Assembly (NCBI GenBank): GCA_902613475.1
Contig: CACMHG010000005.1
Span: 16,001-80,000, forward strand
Length of the DNA: 64,000 bases
Direction of reading: 5' to 3'
From: K189A clade bacterium
Lineage (GTDB): Bacteria > Pseudomonadota > Gammaproteobacteria > Pseudomonadales > Azotimanducaceae
The notes beneath the pieces were generated by a model, which made no database searches, was not told where the DNA came from, and was given only the letters and a program-made list of their open reading frames with translations. Shown here piece after piece: positions 1 to 11,904 of this stretch; position 1 is the first letter of the stretch, and every line of letters starts with the position of its first letter. Made by a program: the position numbers and the translations under genes.

Positions 1-56
1 TTTTATGGGGGCTAGACTCCCTTCTGGGCTGGATTGTCAGCTCAATCATCGGGTAA
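1..56 (+). CDS. secE: SecE, preprotein translocase subunit (3' end only)
   Basis: The first 56 bases hold the end of a reading frame whose codons begin at position 3 and stop with TAA at 54-56. It reads LWGLDSLLGWIVSSIIG, which matches the C-terminal membrane helix of SecE (the WGLD start of this helix is also seen in E. coli). SecE stabilises the SecY channel in the inner membrane. The rest lies upstream of the window. nusG starts 6 bases after its stop, the usual secE-nusG pairing. Confidence 0.85.
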   Translation, partial: LWGLDSLLGWIVSSIIG

Positions 57-62
57 TCGAAG

Positions 63-596
63 ATGTCGAAAAACTGGTACGTCGTACACGCTTATTCGGG
101 TTTCGAAAAAAATGTTGCCCGCGCGTTACAAGAACGCGTCAATCTCTCCAGCTATCAAGAGAGCTTTGGGGAAATACTTGTGCCCACCGAAGAGGTGGTA
201 GAGATGCGAGGCGGGCAAAAGCGCCGCAGTGAGCGTAAATTCTTTCCTGGCTACGTTTTGGTAGAGATGGAGTTGAACGATGACACTTGGCATTTGGTAA
301 AAGAAACCCCGAGAGTCATGGGATTCATTGGCGGTAAAGCAGATCAACCTGCCCCGTTGTCGCCCAGAGAGGCTGCAGCGATTCTCGATAGGGTCGCGGC
401 CGGTAGTGAGAAAGCGACACCGAAAACAGTATTTGAACCCGGTGAAATTGTGCGCGTCACTGATGGCCCCTTTAACGACTTCAATGGTGTGGTTGAAGAA
501 GTGAATTACGAAAAGAGCCGCTTACGAGTAGCAGTCACAATTTTTGGACGCTCGACTCCAGTAGAATTGGACTTCGGGCAAGTGGAGAAAGGCTAG
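63..596 (+). CDS. nusG: Transcription termination/antitermination factor NusG
   Basis: A 177-residue protein, normal length for NusG. The N-terminal NGN domain (about residues 1-110, beginning [16 protein letters not shown]) contacts the RNA polymerase clamp. The KOW motif at about 126-152 ([20 protein letters not shown]) binds S10 or Rho. NusG couples transcription to translation, supports Rho termination and joins rRNA antitermination complexes. It sits between secE and rplK, its standard place. Its partner S10 is encoded at 15575 downstream of a boxA-like site, which makes the pairing relevant here. Confidence 0.98.
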   Translation: MSKNWYVVHAYSGFEKNVARALQERVNLSSYQESFGEILVPTEEVVEMRGGQKRRSERKFFPGYVLVEMELNDDTWHLVKETPRVMGFIGGKADQPAPLSPREAAAILDRVAAGSEKATPKTVFEPGEIVRVTDGPFNDFNGVVEEVNYEKSRLRVAVTIFGRSTPVELDFGQVEKG

Positions 597-782
597 CGTC
601 GCGGATGGTGATCGTAGAAGGTCGCTATAAGCGAAGGTAGAGTAAAAGTTGAGAAGTAAAGGTCAAGAGAAAGAGCGGCCCGACAGATACACGAAAATAT
701 AGACACTGGCGAATCTGCAGAGAAGCGCTTTGTCACTAAGCAGGCCCTTTAGTTTGCCGCTAAATGGCCCGAACCCCGGGGA

Positions 783-803
783 GCGAGAGATTGAGACTCT
801 CGC
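783..803 (+). promoter_or_regulatory. Hairpin in the rplK leader
   Basis: The 231-bp stretch between nusG and rplK (597-827) has no gene. Near its end GCGAGAG (783-789) pairs perfectly with CTCTCGC (797-803) around a 7-base loop, 24 bases before the rplK start. In E. coli L1 represses the L11 operon by binding the mRNA just upstream of rplK, so this hairpin may be part of that target. I did not match it to the L1 consensus. Confidence 0.35.
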
Positions 804-827
804 GCCTGTACCCGCAAGGAGCACAAA

Positions 828-1259
828 ATGGCTAAAAAAGTAGAGGCTTACATCAAGCTGCAGGTCGCGGCTGGTCAAGCGAACCCCAGCCCGCCAGTTG
901 GTCCTGCCCTCGGGCAGCATGGCGTGAACATCATGGACTTCTGTAAGGCATTTAATGCTCAGACACAATCTGTCGAGCAAGGCTTGCCAATCCCCGTTGT
1001 GATTACGGTTTATGCAGACCGCTCCTTTACGTTCGTGACTAAAACGCCGCCTGCGGCAGTGTTACTGCGTAAGGCAGCCGGTATTGCCAAAGGATCTGCC
1101 ACACCTAACACGGTCAAAGTGGCAAAGGTGAATCGTGAGCAGCTAGAAGAAATCGCAAAAATGAAAATGCCCGATTTAACAGCGGCTGATATGGATGCGG
1201 CTGTTCGCACGATTGCAGGCACGGCTCGTGCTTCCGGTATTGATGTGGAGGGTGTGTAA
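828..1259 (+). CDS. rplK: 50S ribosomal protein L11
   Basis: A 143-residue L11. The N-terminal domain carries the proline-rich segment [20 protein letters not shown], site of thiostrepton action and of the stringent-response role with RelA. The C-terminal 23S-binding domain follows. A GCAAGGAG ribosome-binding site lies 8 bases before the ATG. The rplA GTG follows directly on its stop codon, so the two are translationally coupled as in other bacteria. Confidence 0.98.
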   Translation: MAKKVEAYIKLQVAAGQANPSPPVGPALGQHGVNIMDFCKAFNAQTQSVEQGLPIPVVITVYADRSFTFVTKTPPAAVLLRKAAGIAKGSATPNTVKVAKVNREQLEEIAKMKMPDLTAADMDAAVRTIAGTARASGIDVEGV

Positions 1260-1958
1260 GTGGCAAAGCTTAGTAAACGCATGCGCGCGATCGCCGAGAA
1301 GATCGATGCGGAAAAAGCCTATGGGATCGACGAGGCGGTAACGCTGCTGAATGAACTCGCGGGCTCCAAGTTCAAAGAGTCCTTCGATATTGCCGTAAAC
1401 TTAGGCGTTGACCCGCGCAAATCCGATCAAGTCGTGCGCGGAGCGACAACGTTGCCCCACGGAACAGGCAAAACAGTTCGTGTGGCTGTTTTTGCGCAAG
1501 GCGAGAACGCTGAAAAAGCACAGGCTGCCGGCGCTGATCTTGTCGGTTTTGACGACCTGGCTGAAACGGTTAAAGGTGGCCAGATGGACTTTGACGTCGT
1601 TATTGCCACACCCGACGCCATGCGTATCGTCGGCCAGCTGGGTAAGGTGCTTGGCCCTCGAGGGCTAATGCCTAATCCAAAGACCGGTACCGTTACCCCC
1701 GACGTTGAAACAGCGGTGAAGAATGCGAAAGCGGGTCAGGTTCAATTTCGTACGGACAAGGCAGGCATTATTCACGGCAGTGTCGGTCAAGTAGGCTTTG
1801 AGCCCCTGCAGGTGCGGGAAAATGTAGAAGCACTGATGGCGGATTTGAAAAAGGCGAAGCCTGCATCTGCCAAGGGTGTGTATCTAAGAAAGGTAACGCT
1901 ATCGACGACGATGGGGCCGGGTGTGTCCATCGACCAAGCGTCGTTACAGAACGCTTAA
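1260..1958 (+). CDS. rplA: 50S ribosomal protein L1
   Basis: A 232-residue L1 with a GTG start abutting the rplK stop. The [20 protein letters not shown] segment is the signature of the family. L1 forms the mobile stalk at the E site and is the expected autogenous repressor of rplK-rplA. Length and composition are ordinary. Confidence 0.98.
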   Translation: MAKLSKRMRAIAEKIDAEKAYGIDEAVTLLNELAGSKFKESFDIAVNLGVDPRKSDQVVRGATTLPHGTGKTVRVAVFAQGENAEKAQAAGADLVGFDDLAETVKGGQMDFDVVIATPDAMRIVGQLGKVLGPRGLMPNPKTGTVTPDVETAVKNAKAGQVQFRTDKAGIIHGSVGQVGFEPLQVRENVEALMADLKKAKPASAKGVYLRKVTLSTTMGPGVSIDQASLQNA

Positions 1959-2247
1959 ATTTTAGAGAAAGATTTGGAGGTTGAGGCCAGTCTGACTGGC
2001 CTCAGGCCGTCAAAAACCGTAGGTGCTGCGTTGCTAGTCAACCTAGCTTAATTACCTACGCAGATGGTGAGTCGCTCTGTGTAGCGAAAGAACAAGTTGG
2101 TTATCTAGCGATAGATGCACAACTTTGTTCGTCTCCGATAGTTGAAGAACTCCGACCCAAGTGGGAACGAGGGCTAAAGCGAACGAGGCTCGCCGCGTGT
2201 AACACGGCCGATCAAGGGATACGCGATCGGTCAAATAGGAGAAAGAT
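1959..2247 (+). promoter_or_regulatory. rplJ leader with a perfect 9-bp hairpin
   Basis: A 289-bp gene-free stretch between rplA and rplJ. GAGGCCAGT (1983-1991) and ACTGGCCTC (1995-2003) form a perfect stem with a 3-base loop, but no T-run follows, so it is not a simple terminator. Further downstream CGTAGGT near 2019 and ACCTACG near 2053 can pair. In enterobacteria this interval holds the rplJ promoter and the long structured leader bound by the L10-L12 complex. I infer the same role from position and structure; the consensus was not tested. Confidence 0.45.
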
Positions 2248-2778
2248 GTGGCGTTAAGACTTGAACAGAAACAAGAGATTGTTGCTGAGGTTAACGATGC
2301 TGCTGCATCTGCTCTATCGGCAGTCCTTGCGGACTACCGTGGGCTAACTGTCGCAGAGATGACCGAGTTGCGCGTTAAGGCGCGTGAAACGGGTGTATAT
2401 CTGCGTGTGGTTAGAAACACGTTGGTTAAGCGTGCAGTAGAAGGGACAGACTTTGAGTGTCTAAACGATGCTCTTGTTGGCCCCACATTGCTGGCATTTT
2501 CTAAGGAAGATCCCGGCGCTGCCGCAAGACTGCTGAAAGACTACGCAAAAGACTTTGAGGAACTTGATATCAAGGCCCTGTCGATTGGTGGCGCGTTATT
2601 GCCGGCCGATCAAATTGATCGAGTGGCGAAGCTACCGACACTGGACCAGGCGCGATCAATGTTATTGAGCGTAATGCAGGCACCTATCGTCAAACTGGCT
2701 CAAACCGTGAATGAAGTTCCGGGCAAGCTGGTTCGAGTGGTTGCTGCAGTCAAAGAACAGAAGGAAGCAGAGGCGTAA
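2248..2778 (+). CDS. rplJ: 50S ribosomal protein L10
   Basis: A 176-residue L10 starting at GTG (GCG-TTA-AGA follows) after an AGGAG site at 2237-2241. The N-terminal domain binds 23S RNA ([18 protein letters not shown]) and the C-terminal helix carries L7/L12 dimers. It is about ten residues longer than E. coli L10, mostly in the C-terminal half. It is cotranscribed with rplL, 49 bases downstream. Confidence 0.98.
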   Translation: MALRLEQKQEIVAEVNDAAASALSAVLADYRGLTVAEMTELRVKARETGVYLRVVRNTLVKRAVEGTDFECLNDALVGPTLLAFSKEDPGAAARLLKDYAKDFEELDIKALSIGGALLPADQIDRVAKLPTLDQARSMLLSVMQAPIVKLAQTVNEVPGKLVRVVAAVKEQKEAEA

Positions 2779-2827
2779 GCCCTCAAGTAGAACTTAAGGT
2801 TCGCTTTAGACAATTAGGAGAAATGAC

Positions 2828-3214
2828 ATGTCATTGTCAAAAGAAGATGTATTGAACGCGATCGCTGAGATGAGCGTTATGGAAGTCGTTGAGTTGATTT
2901 CCGACATGGAAGAAAAGTTCGGCGTATCGGCGGCGGCAGCGGTTGCCGTAGCAGCACCCGCTGCCGGTGGCGGTGAAGCTGCCGGAGGCGGCGCCGAAGA
3001 GAAGACCGAGTTTGACGTAATGCTGACTGCGGCTGGCGAGAAGAAAGTAAATGTCATTAAGGCCGTTCGTGCCATTACCGGCCTGGGCTTGAAAGAGGCT
3101 AAGGCACTCGTGGATGACGCACCCTCTGCTGTCAAGGAAGGAGTCAGCAAGGAAGAGGCAGACGATATGCAAAAGCAGCTGGAAGAGGCTGGCGCTACTG
3201 TTGAGCTTAAGTAG
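2828..3214 (+). CDS. rplL: 50S ribosomal protein L7/L12
   Basis: A 128-residue L7/L12. The N-terminal dimerisation helices (to about 33) are followed by an Ala/Gly-rich hinge (about 37-59) and the C-terminal domain with [20 protein letters not shown], which recruits EF-G, EF-Tu and release factors. A good TAGGAGAA site precedes the ATG. A hairpin downstream separates it from rpoB. Confidence 0.98.
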   Translation: MSLSKEDVLNAIAEMSVMEVVELISDMEEKFGVSAAAAVAVAAPAAGGGEAAGGGAEEKTEFDVMLTAAGEKKVNVIKAVRAITGLGLKEAKALVDDAPSAVKEGVSKEEADDMQKQLEEAGATVELK

Positions 3215-3258
3215 TTCTGTTGCAGATAGCATTTTTGTTGACGTAACTAGCTGGGTTG

Positions 3259-3294
3259 GGCAGTCGAAGTCGACTGCCTGACGCCAGTTTTTCG
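3259..3294 (+). terminator. Candidate attenuator between rplL and rpoB
   Basis: GGCAGTCGA (3259-3267) and TCGACTGCC (3270-3278) pair perfectly; the hairpin probably folds as 8 bp with an AAGT loop. Five Ts follow about 9 bases later (GTTTTTCG). A second small hairpin, CGTGTTT / AAACACG, lies at 3293-3313. E. coli has a partial terminator and an RNase III site in this interval that lowers rpoBC expression relative to rplL. The T-run is displaced from the stem, so only partial termination is likely. Confidence 0.5.
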
Positions 3295-3346
3295 TGTTTG
3301 TTTAATAAACACGATGGACCCGATGATCACGACGTAGGAGATTCGC

Positions 3347-6300
3347 ATGGCTTATAGCTTTACCGAGAGGAAGCGTATTCGGAAAGATTTCGGCAAATTG
3401 GCCGAAAAGATGGAATTGCCTTACTTATTGGCAATCCAAACCGACTCTTACAGCAAATTCTTGCAGGTAGGCACAGGTGCTGAGGATCGTGCAGAGTCAG
3501 GTCTGCATGCAGCCTTTAAGTCCGTTTTCCCGATTGTCAGTTACTCCGGCAGTGCCGAGCTGGAGTATGTGGACTATAAGCTGGGTGAGCCGATTTTTGA
3601 TGTGAAAGAGTGTGTCTCTCGCAGCATTACCTATGCCGCGCCGCTGCGAGTCAAAGTTCGTCTGATCATTTACGACAAAGAATCTTCGAGTAAGAAAGTC
3701 AAAGACGTTAAAGAGCAAGAGGTGTACATGGGCGAAATACCGCTCATGACCGAAAATGGCACATTCGTCATTAACGGCACTGAGCGTGTTGTCGTTTCTC
3801 AGCTACACCGTTCCCCAGGCGTCTTCTTTGACCACGATAAAGGCAAGACTCACAGTTCTGGCAAGCTCCTTTATAACGCCCGCGTGATTCCATACCGTGG
3901 TTCGTGGCTGGACTTTGAATTTGATCCAAAGGACGCAGTTTTCGTGCGCATCGATCGTCGCCGCAAACTGCCCGCGTCGATTATCTTGCGCGCACTGGAA
4001 TTCTCCAGCGAGGAGATTTTAGAGACATTTTTCGATACGAATACGATTTCGATCAAGGGCGAAGACATTGCCGTCAGCCTGATCGCCGAGCGCTTGCGCG
4101 GCGAGGTAGCAACCTTCGATATTGTCGGGCCAAACGGCAAGACCATCGTCGAGGCAGGTCGTCGTATTACGGCGAGACATGTCCGCGTGATCGAAGACAG
4201 CGGCATGAAACAGCTTGCCGTGCCCAAGGATTACCTGCTTGAGCAAGTAACGGCGAAAGACATCGTTGATGAGGCCACAGGTGAAGTCGCTATTCCCTGT
4301 AACTCTATTATCACCGAGGAAGTGCTCGAGAAGCTGTTCGAGCTCAAGGTTAAGAGCTTCGAAACCATTTATACCAACGACCTCGACTGTGGTCCGTTTA
4401 TTTCAGACACCATGCGCATCGACCCTAGCTCGAATCGCCTGGAGTCCCTTGTCGAGATCTATCGCATGATGCGGCCAGGTGAGCCGCCAACAAAGGAGTC
4501 GGCGGAAAACCTATTCGGCAATCTGTTTTTCTCAAACGATCGGTACGACTTATCAGGTGTCGGTCGCATGAAATTTAATCGTCGGTTAGGACGTGAAGAG
4601 ACAGAGGGCGAGGGAACCCTATCGCGGGAAGATATCGTTGACGTACTAAAAACGCTGATCGACATTCGCAACGGTAAAGGTACGGTCGATGATATTGATC
4701 ATCTAGGAAATCGCCGTATTCGATCTGTTGGAGAAATGGCCGAGAACCAATTCCGTGTGGGATTGATTCGTGTGGAACGGGCGGTCAAAGAGCGCCTAAG
4801 TCTGGCTGAATCCGAAGGCCTAATGCCCCAGGACATGATTAACGCAAAGCCAGTAGCCGCTGCAGTGAAGGAGTTTTTTGGCTCGTCACAGCTGTCACAG
4901 TTTATGGATCAGAACAACCCGCTGTCAGAAGTCACGCATAAGCGACGTGTTTCAGCGCTCGGGCCAGGTGGACTGACCCGTGAGCGGGCAGGATTTGAAG
5001 TGCGTGATGTGCACCCAACGCACTATGGCCGGGTATGCCCAATTGAGACACCTGAAGGACCAAACATTGGTTTGATCAACAGCTTGGCAACCTATGCGCG
5101 GACCAATGAATACGGATTCTTGGAGTCGCCCTATCATCGTGTCGTCAATGGCGTGGTGACCAAGGAAGTAGAATTCCTCTCAGCGATTGATGAGGCGCAA
5201 TATGTTATCGCGCAGGCTAGTGCGCCTGTGGATACGAAGGGTAAGTTCACTGACGAACTGATCGATGTTCGGCATCAGAATGAATTCACGCGCACCGCGC
5301 CAAACAATATCGACTTCATGGACGTTTCACCCAAGCAGGTAGTTTCTGTTGCGGCATCGTTGATCCCATTCCTCGAGCACGACGATGCTAACCGAGCCCT
5401 TATGGGTTCCAATATGCAGCGGCAAGCCGTGCCGACACTCCGCGCTGAGAAACCGCTTGTGGGTACGGGCATGGAGCGCAACGTTGCTTTAGATTCCGGT
5501 GTTTGCGTCATCGCAAAGCGTGGCGGGGTGGTCGACAGTGTGGACGCCAGCCGCATCGTTATTCGTGTTGCCGATGCAGAAGTGGAATCCGGCGACGCGG
5601 GTGTGGATATTTACACCCTCACTAAATTCACCCGCTCCAATCAAAATACCTGTATCAACCAGCGACCCCTGGTCAAGCCGGGCGAAGTCATTAGCGCCCG
5701 AGACATTCTTGCCGATGGCCCATCGATCGACATGGGTGAGTTGGCCTTGGGCCAGAATATGCGCATCGCCTTCATGCCATGGAATGGATACAACTTTGAA
5801 GACTCAATTCTGGTATCTGAGCGAGTGGTCAAAGAAGATCGATTCACCAGTATTCACATACAAGAGCTGACCTGCATCGCGCGGGATACCAAGCTAGGGC
5901 CGGAGGAAATCACCAGTGATATTCCAAATGTAGGCGAAGGAGCCCTGTCAAAGCTGGATGAATCAGGCATCGTTTACATTGGAGCGGAAGTTGGTGCTGG
6001 TGACATCCTAGTTGGCAAGGTCACACCTAAGGGTGAGACGCAGCTGACCCCAGAAGAAAAACTGCTGCGCGCAATTTTTGGTGAAAAAGCGTCAGATGTT
6101 AAAGACACATCACAGCGTGTTCCCAGCAGCGTCAAGGGCACGGTTATCGATGTGCAAGTGTTCACGCGCGATGGAGTCGAAAAAGACGAGCGCGCTAAGG
6201 ATATTGAACAGGCGCAGTTAGCGCAAATTCGCAAGGATTTGGACGATGAGATGCGCATCATCGAAATCGCTACGTTTGAGCGACTACAGCGAGCACTGGT

Positions 6301-7420
6301 TGGCAACAAGGTAGCCAGCGCTCCGGGCTTGGCGAAAGACAAGGCCATTGACGAAGAATATCTCGCGGGGCTTGCCTCAGACGACTGGTTCCGAATTCGC
6401 ATGAAGGACGACCAGCTCAATGAGCAGCTCGAGCGAGCGGAAGCACACCTTCAAGAACGTCGGGAAGGACTTGATGCAATTTATCAAGACAAGCGCGGCA
6501 AAATTGAGACAGGTGACGATCTGGCTCCCGGCGTTCTGAAAATCGTCAAAGTGCACTTGGCGATCAAGCGCCGCATTCAGCCCGGCGACAAAATGGCTGG
6601 CCGTCATGGCAACAAGGGTGTGATCTCCGTCATCATGCCGGTTGAGGACATGCCTTTCGACGAAAATGGCGACCCGGTAGATATCGTGCTGAATCCGCTA
6701 GGCGTGCCGTCGCGTATGAACGTGGGCCAAATCCTGGAGACGCATCTAGGCTGGGCTGCTCACGGCATCGGACAGAGAATCGACCGAATGCTCAAGCAGC
6801 AGCAAAAAGCTGCAGAGATTCGGAAATTTCTGGACGAAGTCTATAACCAAGTCGGTGGCGCGCCTGAGAATCTGAAGAGCTTAAACGACGGTCAGATCTT
6901 AGAGATGGCGAAGAACCTAACTGGCGGACTGCCATTTGCGACGCGTGCGTTTGATGGCGCTTCCGAGGCAGAAATCAAGAAGATGCTAGAACTGGCTGAA
7001 CTGCCTGGAAGTGGGCAAACCACGCTGTACGACGGTCGCACGGGTGATGCCTTTGATCGGCCTGTCACGCTCGGCTACATGTACATGCTGAAGTTGAACC
7101 ACTTGGTCGACGACAAAATGCATGCGCGCAGTACGGGTTCTTACAGCTTGGTCACGCAGCAGCCGCTCGGCGGAAAGGCCCAGTTCGGCGGCCAGCGCTT
7201 TGGTGAGATGGAGGTCTGGGCCCTAGAAGCCTACGGTGCCGCCTATACGCTGCAAGAGATGCTGACGGTCAAATCGGACGACGTTAATGGCCGAACCAAG
7301 ATGTATAAAAACATTGTAGATGGTGATTTCAAAATGGAGCCGGGAATGCCGGAATCCTTCAATGTGTTGGTCAAAGAGATTCGATCTCTGGGGATCAACA
7401 TTGAGTTGGAAACGGATTAA
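3347..7420 (+). CDS. rpoB: DNA-directed RNA polymerase beta subunit
   Basis: A 1357-residue beta subunit, close to the 1342 of E. coli. The rifampicin-binding cluster lies at about residues 512-545 and reads [20 protein letters not shown]. The equivalents of E. coli D516, H526 and S531 are D521, H531 and S536, all in the sensitive form. The active-site region with [12 protein letters not shown] and the C-terminal clamp segment [20 protein letters not shown] are intact. An AGGAG site precedes the ATG. It is followed 57 bases later by rpoC. Confidence 0.99.
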   Translation: MAYSFTERKRIRKDFGKLAEKMELPYLLAIQTDSYSKFLQVGTGAEDRAESGLHAAFKSVFPIVSYSGSAELEYVDYKLGEPIFDVKECVSRSITYAAPLRVKVRLIIYDKESSSKKVKDVKEQEVYMGEIPLMTENGTFVINGTERVVVSQLHRSPGVFFDHDKGKTHSSGKLLYNARVIPYRGSWLDFEFDPKDAVFVRIDRRRKLPASIILRALEFSSEEILETFFDTNTISIKGEDIAVSLIAERLRGEVATFDIVGPNGKTIVEAGRRITARHVRVIEDSGMKQLAVPKDYLLEQVTAKDIVDEATGEVAIPCNSIITEEVLEKLFELKVKSFETIYTNDLDCGPFISDTMRIDPSSNRLESLVEIYRMMRPGEPPTKESAENLFGNLFFSNDRYDLSGVGRMKFNRRLGREETEGEGTLSREDIVDVLKTLIDIRNGKGTVDDIDHLGNRRIRSVGEMAENQFRVGLIRVERAVKERLSLAESEGLMPQDMINAKPVAAAVKEFFGSSQLSQFMDQNNPLSEVTHKRRVSALGPGGLTRERAGFEVRDVHPTHYGRVCPIETPEGPNIGLINSLATYARTNEYGFLESPYHRVVNGVVTKEVEFLSAIDEAQYVIAQASAPVDTKGKFTDELIDVRHQNEFTRTAPNNIDFMDVSPKQVVSVAASLIPFLEHDDANRALMGSNMQRQAVPTLRAEKPLVGTGMERNVALDSGVCVIAKRGGVVDSVDASRIVIRVADAEVESGDAGVDIYTLTKFTRSNQNTCINQRPLVKPGEVISARDILADGPSIDMGELALGQNMRIAFMPWNGYNFEDSILVSERVVKEDRFTSIHIQELTCIARDTKLGPEEITSDIPNVGEGALSKLDESGIVYIGAEVGAGDILVGKVTPKGETQLTPEEKLLRAIFGEKASDVKDTSQRVPSSVKGTVIDVQVFTRDGVEKDERAKDIEQAQLAQIRKDLDDEMRIIEIATFERLQRALVGNKVASAPGLAKDKAIDEEYLAGLASDDWFRIRMKDDQLNEQLERAEAHLQERREGLDAIYQDKRGKIETGDDLAPGVLKIVKVHLAIKRRIQPGDKMAGRHGNKGVISVIMPVEDMPFDENGDPVDIVLNPLGVPSRMNVGQILETHLGWAAHGIGQRIDRMLKQQQKAAEIRKFLDEVYNQVGGAPENLKSLNDGQILEMAKNLTGGLPFATRAFDGASEAEIKKMLELAELPGSGQTTLYDGRTGDAFDRPVTLGYMYMLKLNHLVDDKMHARSTGSYSLVTQQPLGGKAQFGGQRFGEMEVWALEAYGAAYTLQEMLTVKSDDVNGRTKMYKNIVDGDFKMEPGMPESFNVLVKEIRSLGINIELETD

Positions 7421-7477
7421 TCCATCTAAGTACGCCTTTAAGACTTGGATCGCTTCAACAGAATATAAGGAAACATC

Positions 7478-10400
7478 GTGAAAGACTTACTTAACTTGCT
7501 GAAATCACAGAGTGACGTCGAAGAGTTTGACGCGCTGCGAATCGGCCTGTCGTCTCCAGAGATGATCCGGTCATGGTCGTTTGGCGAGGTCAAAAAGCCA
7601 GAGACGATTAACTATCGTACTTTCAAGCCGGAACGCGACGGACTGTTTTGCGCCCGGATTTTTGGTCCAGTAAAAGACTACGAATGCCTGTGCGGTAAAT
7701 ACAAGCGACTCAAACATCGCGGCGTAATTTGCGAAAAGTGCGGCGTTGAGGTCACTCTGACCAAGGTGCGTCGCGAGCGTATGGGCCATATTGAGCTTGC
7801 TTGCCCGACCGCCCACATCTGGTTTTTGAAGTCACTACCAAGCCGAATCGGACTCCTGCTCGATATGACCCTGCGGGATATCGAGCGTATCCTTTACTTC
7901 GAATCCTTCGTGGTTATCGATCCGGGCATGACCGATTTAGAGGTCGGTCAGCTCCTAACGGATGAAGAGTATTATCAGAAAATCGAAGAATACGGCGACG
8001 AATTTGACGCGCGCATGGGCGCCGAAGCTGTGCAGCAGCTGTTGCTGAATCTCGATATGGATCACGAAATCGAAGTGCTCCGCGAGGAAATTCCGGCGAC
8101 AAACTCTGAAACCAAAATCAAGAAATTTTCGAAGCGCCTGAAACTTATGGAAGCCTTCGTGCGCTCGGGTAACAAACCAGAGTGGATGGTGATGACCGTG
8201 CTGCCGGTACTACCACCAGATTTGCGTCCCCTGGTGCCTCTGGACGGCGGTCGGTTCGCGACCTCAGATCTCAACGATTTGTACCGCCGCGTGATTAACC
8301 GAAACAACCGCTTAAAGCGATTGTTGGATCTTGCCGCACCAGACATTATTGTGCGCAACGAAAAGCGAATGCTGCAGGAATCTGTGGACGCGCTCTTGGA
8401 TAACGGTCGGCGCGGACGAGCAATTACCGGGTCAAACAAGCGCCCGCTCAAGTCTTTGGCCGACATGATCAAGGGTAAGCAAGGCCGCTTCCGCCAGAAC
8501 CTGCTTGGCAAACGAGTGGACTATTCCGGTCGTTCGGTGATCGTTGTGGGCCCAACGTTGCGACTGCACCAGTGCGGTCTGCCTAAAAAGATGGCGCTAG
8601 AACTTTTTAAGCCTTTCATATTCGGCAGATTGGAAGACCGACAATTGGCGACCACGATTAAAGCCGCCAAAAAGATGGTCGAGCGCGAAACCGCCGAGGT
8701 TTGGGACATTCTGGCCGACGTGATCCGAGAGCATCCGGTCATGTTGAACCGCGCACCCACCCTGCACCGTCTGGGAATCCAGGCATTTGAGCCGGTGCTG
8801 ATTGAGGGTAAGGCGATTCAGCTACACCCACTTGTTTGTAGCGCATACAACGCGGACTTCGATGGCGACCAAATGGCGGTGCACGTGCCGCTGACTTTGG
8901 AAGCGCAGCTGGAAAGCCGCGCACTGATGATGTCAACCAACAATATTTTGTCGCCCGCCAGTGGTGAGCCGATCATCGTTCCCTCGCAGGATGTCATCCT
9001 GGGCATTTATTACATGACCCGAGAAAGGATTAATGCGCGCGGCGAGGGATCTGTGTTCGCTAACACGGACGAAGTGCATCGCGCCTACCACGCGAAGCAG
9101 GTCGACTTACACGCCCGTGTGAAGGTTCGGGTCGAAGAAGAGACCAAGGACGAAAACGGCAATGCCGAAGTGCAAAGAGTGCTCTACGACACAACCATCG
9201 GTCGCACACTGCTTTTCGCAATCGTGCCTAAGAGCCTGCCTTTTTCTACCGTGAACAAGACCATGGACAAAAAGAGCATCTCGAATCTGATCAATGACTG
9301 CTATCGGCGTTGTGGCCTCAAGGACACGGTCATCTTTGCAGACCAGCTGATGTATACGGGTTTTGCTCACTCAACCGCCTCCGGTGCGTCCATTGGTGTC
9401 GAAGATTTCGTTATTCCAGATGCCAAGCAAAGAATTATTTCTGAGGCCGAAGCAGAAGTTGCGGAGATCGAGTCACAATACGCTTCAGGCCTTGTTACTC
9501 AGGGTGAGAAATACAACAAGGTGGTCGACATTTGGCTGCGCGCAAACGACTTGGTCGCTCGCTCAATGATGGACGGGATCTCGAAAGAATCCGTCGTGAA
9601 TCGCGAAGGCGAAGCCGAGGAACAAGACTCCTTCAACAGTGTTTATATGTATGCGGACTCTGGCGCACGGGGTTCACCTGCGCAGATTCGTCAGCTTGCG
9701 GGTATGCGCGGTCTGATGGCGCGCCCTGATGGAAGCATTATCGAGAACGCGATCACCGCAAATTTCCGTGAAGGTTTGACGGTAAACGATTACTTCATCT
9801 CCACCCACGGTGCCCGTAAGGGTCTTGCGGACACGGCGCTGAAGACCGCCAACTCTGGTTATTTGACGCGACGTTTGGTTGATGTTGCTCAGGACGTGGT
9901 TATAACGGACGAGGATTGCGGCACAACCGCGGGCTTGTTTACGACTGCGATCATCGAAGGTGGGGATATCGTTGAGGCCCTGGCTGATCGAGTACTTGGT
10001 CGAACTGTTGCGCAAGATGTGTATGCCGCAGACGGCAAGACGCTGCTTGTAGAGCGTGGCACGCTGATTGACGAGGCTTGGGTTGATAAACTCGAAGAGC
10101 TCGGTGTTGATGAGATGGTGGTGCGGTCTGCGATTACCTGCGAAACAACTCACGGTGTTTGCCGAGCGTGCTATGGGCGAGATCTAGCCCGCGGACATCT
10201 CGTGAATGTCGGTGAGGCAGTTGGCGTTATTGCGGCCCAGTCGATTGGCGAGCCCGGTACCCAGCTCACCATGCGCACATTCCACATTGGCGGAGCCGCA
10301 TCGCGGGCAACCGCTGTGGACAACATTCAGGTGAAGCATGGTGGCAGTATCCGTCTGCACAACTTGAAGACAGTGGAACGTGAGTCTGGAGAACTGGTTG

Positions 10401-11683
10401 CCATTTCTCGATCAGGCGCGATTGCTGTTGCTGATGCTCACGGCCGAGAGCGTGAGCGTTACAAGCTACCTTACGGTGCGGTGATTGCTGTCGCCGAAGG
10501 TGATGAGGTTGAAGCAGGTCAGGTGATCTCCCAATGGGATCCGCATACGCACCCAATCGTTGCCGAGGTGGCCGGTGTGGCTACCTTCGTTGAAATGGAA
10601 GAAGGTTTGTCGATGAATCGTCAGACCGACGACCTAACGGGTTTGACCAACATTACCGTACTAGACCCCAAGGATCGGCCAAGCGCAGCCAAGGATTTGC
10701 GTCCCGCGGTGCGGTTGAACGACGCCAAGGGCAATGCGGTCAACCTACCCGGCAGCGAAGTACCCGCCAACTACTTCATGCCGAGCAATGCGATTCTCAA
10801 CATGGAAGATGGCGGGAAAATTGGAGTGGGCGATATTATCGCCAGAATCCCGCAAGAAGGATCCAAGACAAGAGACATTACTGGTGGTCTTCCGCGGGTT
10901 GCCGACCTTTTTGAGGCCAGAAAGCCCAAGGAACCAGCAATTCTTGCAGAGGCCACAGGCACGGTTTCCTTCGGCAAGGAGACAAAGGGTAAGCGCCGTT
11001 TGGTGATTACCCCGGCCGAGGGAGATGCGGTAGAAACCCTGATACCCAAGTGGAGAAACATCGGTGTCTTCGATGGCGAGCAGGTTGAGCGCGGTGAAAC
11101 CGTCTGTGATGGTCCGTTTAGCGCTCACGACATATTGCGATTGAAGGGTGTAGAAGAGTTAGCAAAGTATATTGTCAACGAAATTCAGGAAGTCTATCGC
11201 TTACAGGGTGTGACCATTAACGATAAGCATATCGAGGTCATATGCCGTCAGATGTTGCGCAAAGTAGAGATCACACATTCAGGTGACTCGGACCTGATTC
11301 GTGGCGAGCAGCTTGAATACACAACGTTGCGTGGAGTGAACAAGGCTCTGGAAGCCGACGGTAAGGCCACGGCAGAGTATCAGCGTTTGCTGCTTGGTAT
11401 TACTAAGGCGTCGCTGGCGACGGAATCGTTCATATCTGCTGCGTCGTTCCAGGAAACCACTCGGGTGCTTACTGAGGCCGCAGTAACAGGCAAGCAGGAT
11501 CACCTGCGCGGCCTGAAAGAAAACGTGGTTGTAGGCCGGTTGATTCCGGCGGGTACCGGCTTGAGCTATCACGCTGATCGTAAGCGTCAGCGTGAAGAGG
11601 ATCTTGTGGAAACAGACTCGGTGACCGCCGACGACATCGAGCGGGCACTCAGCGAAGCGCTTTCGGCGCAAGATTCTCAATAG
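7478..11683 (+). CDS. rpoC: DNA-directed RNA polymerase beta' subunit
   Basis: A 1401-residue beta' subunit (E. coli 1407). The N-terminal zinc ribbon [20 protein letters not shown] is present. The catalytic [12 protein letters not shown] places the three magnesium-binding aspartates at 460, 462 and 464, the same numbering as in E. coli. The second zinc site, [16 protein letters not shown], lies near residue 890. The trigger-loop helix region follows with [16 protein letters not shown]. Start is ATG-like GTG at 7478 after AAGGA. No oddity was seen. Confidence 0.99.
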   Translation: MKDLLNLLKSQSDVEEFDALRIGLSSPEMIRSWSFGEVKKPETINYRTFKPERDGLFCARIFGPVKDYECLCGKYKRLKHRGVICEKCGVEVTLTKVRRERMGHIELACPTAHIWFLKSLPSRIGLLLDMTLRDIERILYFESFVVIDPGMTDLEVGQLLTDEEYYQKIEEYGDEFDARMGAEAVQQLLLNLDMDHEIEVLREEIPATNSETKIKKFSKRLKLMEAFVRSGNKPEWMVMTVLPVLPPDLRPLVPLDGGRFATSDLNDLYRRVINRNNRLKRLLDLAAPDIIVRNEKRMLQESVDALLDNGRRGRAITGSNKRPLKSLADMIKGKQGRFRQNLLGKRVDYSGRSVIVVGPTLRLHQCGLPKKMALELFKPFIFGRLEDRQLATTIKAAKKMVERETAEVWDILADVIREHPVMLNRAPTLHRLGIQAFEPVLIEGKAIQLHPLVCSAYNADFDGDQMAVHVPLTLEAQLESRALMMSTNNILSPASGEPIIVPSQDVILGIYYMTRERINARGEGSVFANTDEVHRAYHAKQVDLHARVKVRVEEETKDENGNAEVQRVLYDTTIGRTLLFAIVPKSLPFSTVNKTMDKKSISNLINDCYRRCGLKDTVIFADQLMYTGFAHSTASGASIGVEDFVIPDAKQRIISEAEAEVAEIESQYASGLVTQGEKYNKVVDIWLRANDLVARSMMDGISKESVVNREGEAEEQDSFNSVYMYADSGARGSPAQIRQLAGMRGLMARPDGSIIENAITANFREGLTVNDYFISTHGARKGLADTALKTANSGYLTRRLVDVAQDVVITDEDCGTTAGLFTTAIIEGGDIVEALADRVLGRTVAQDVYAADGKTLLVERGTLIDEAWVDKLEELGVDEMVVRSAITCETTHGVCRACYGRDLARGHLVNVGEAVGVIAAQSIGEPGTQLTMRTFHIGGAASRATAVDNIQVKHGGSIRLHNLKTVERESGELVAISRSGAIAVADAHGRERERYKLPYGAVIAVAEGDEVEAGQVISQWDPHTHPIVAEVAGVATFVEMEEGLSMNRQTDDLTGLTNITVLDPKDRPSAAKDLRPAVRLNDAKGNAVNLPGSEVPANYFMPSNAILNMEDGGKIGVGDIIARIPQEGSKTRDITGGLPRVADLFEARKPKEPAILAEATGTVSFGKETKGKRRLVITPAEGDAVETLIPKWRNIGVFDGEQVERGETVCDGPFSAHDILRLKGVEELAKYIVNEIQEVYRLQGVTINDKHIEVICRQMLRKVEITHSGDSDLIRGEQLEYTTLRGVNKALEADGKATAEYQRLLLGITKASLATESFISAASFQETTRVLTEAAVTGKQDHLRGLKENVVVGRLIPAGTGLSYHADRKRQREEDLVETDSVTADDIERALSEALSAQDSQ

Positions 11684-11693
11684 CGGGACTGAG

Positions 11694-11720
11694 CAAGGCC
11701 GACCTAAGGAGTTGGCCTTG
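11694..11720 (+). terminator. Hairpin just after rpoC
   Basis: CAAGGCCGAC (11694-11703) pairs with GTTGGCCTTG (11711-11720) with one G-U pair and a 7-base loop, starting 10 bases after the rpoC stop. Only TT follows, so if it terminates it does so weakly. Its 3' arm overlaps the -35 element of the downstream promoter candidate. Confidence 0.45.
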
Positions 11721-11746
11721 TTAATCCGCAGGGGCGCGATTAGAAT
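11718..11746 (+). promoter_or_regulatory. Candidate sigma-70 promoter for the str/S10 block
   Basis: TTGTTA (11718-11723) and TAGAAT (11741-11746) are separated by exactly 17 bases. The -10 matches consensus at five of six positions. The following GCCGCCCCC is a GC-rich discriminator, typical of promoters under stringent control. Transcription would start about 11753, giving a leader of roughly 150 bases before rpsL. Confidence 0.55.
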
Positions 11747-11904
11747 GCCGCCCCCTTGCACGGTATAGAGCATCTCGAAGGGCGCTTGTGTCAGCGATGA
11801 TCGGGCGGCTTACAACACTGAATGGCAGCTAAATCGAAGCCCAACAGGATCCGAAGAGAAGCTGAATAGAAGAGTAAGACAGATCGAAAGGAGATCTATT
11901 GTCG

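Noticed and set aside
1983-2003. Rho-independent terminator after rplA
   Set aside because: The hairpin is perfect but no T-run follows; better taken as leader structure.
5974-6420. Long antisense frame within rpoB
   Set aside because: Ser/Arg-rich shadow of a strongly conserved + strand gene.
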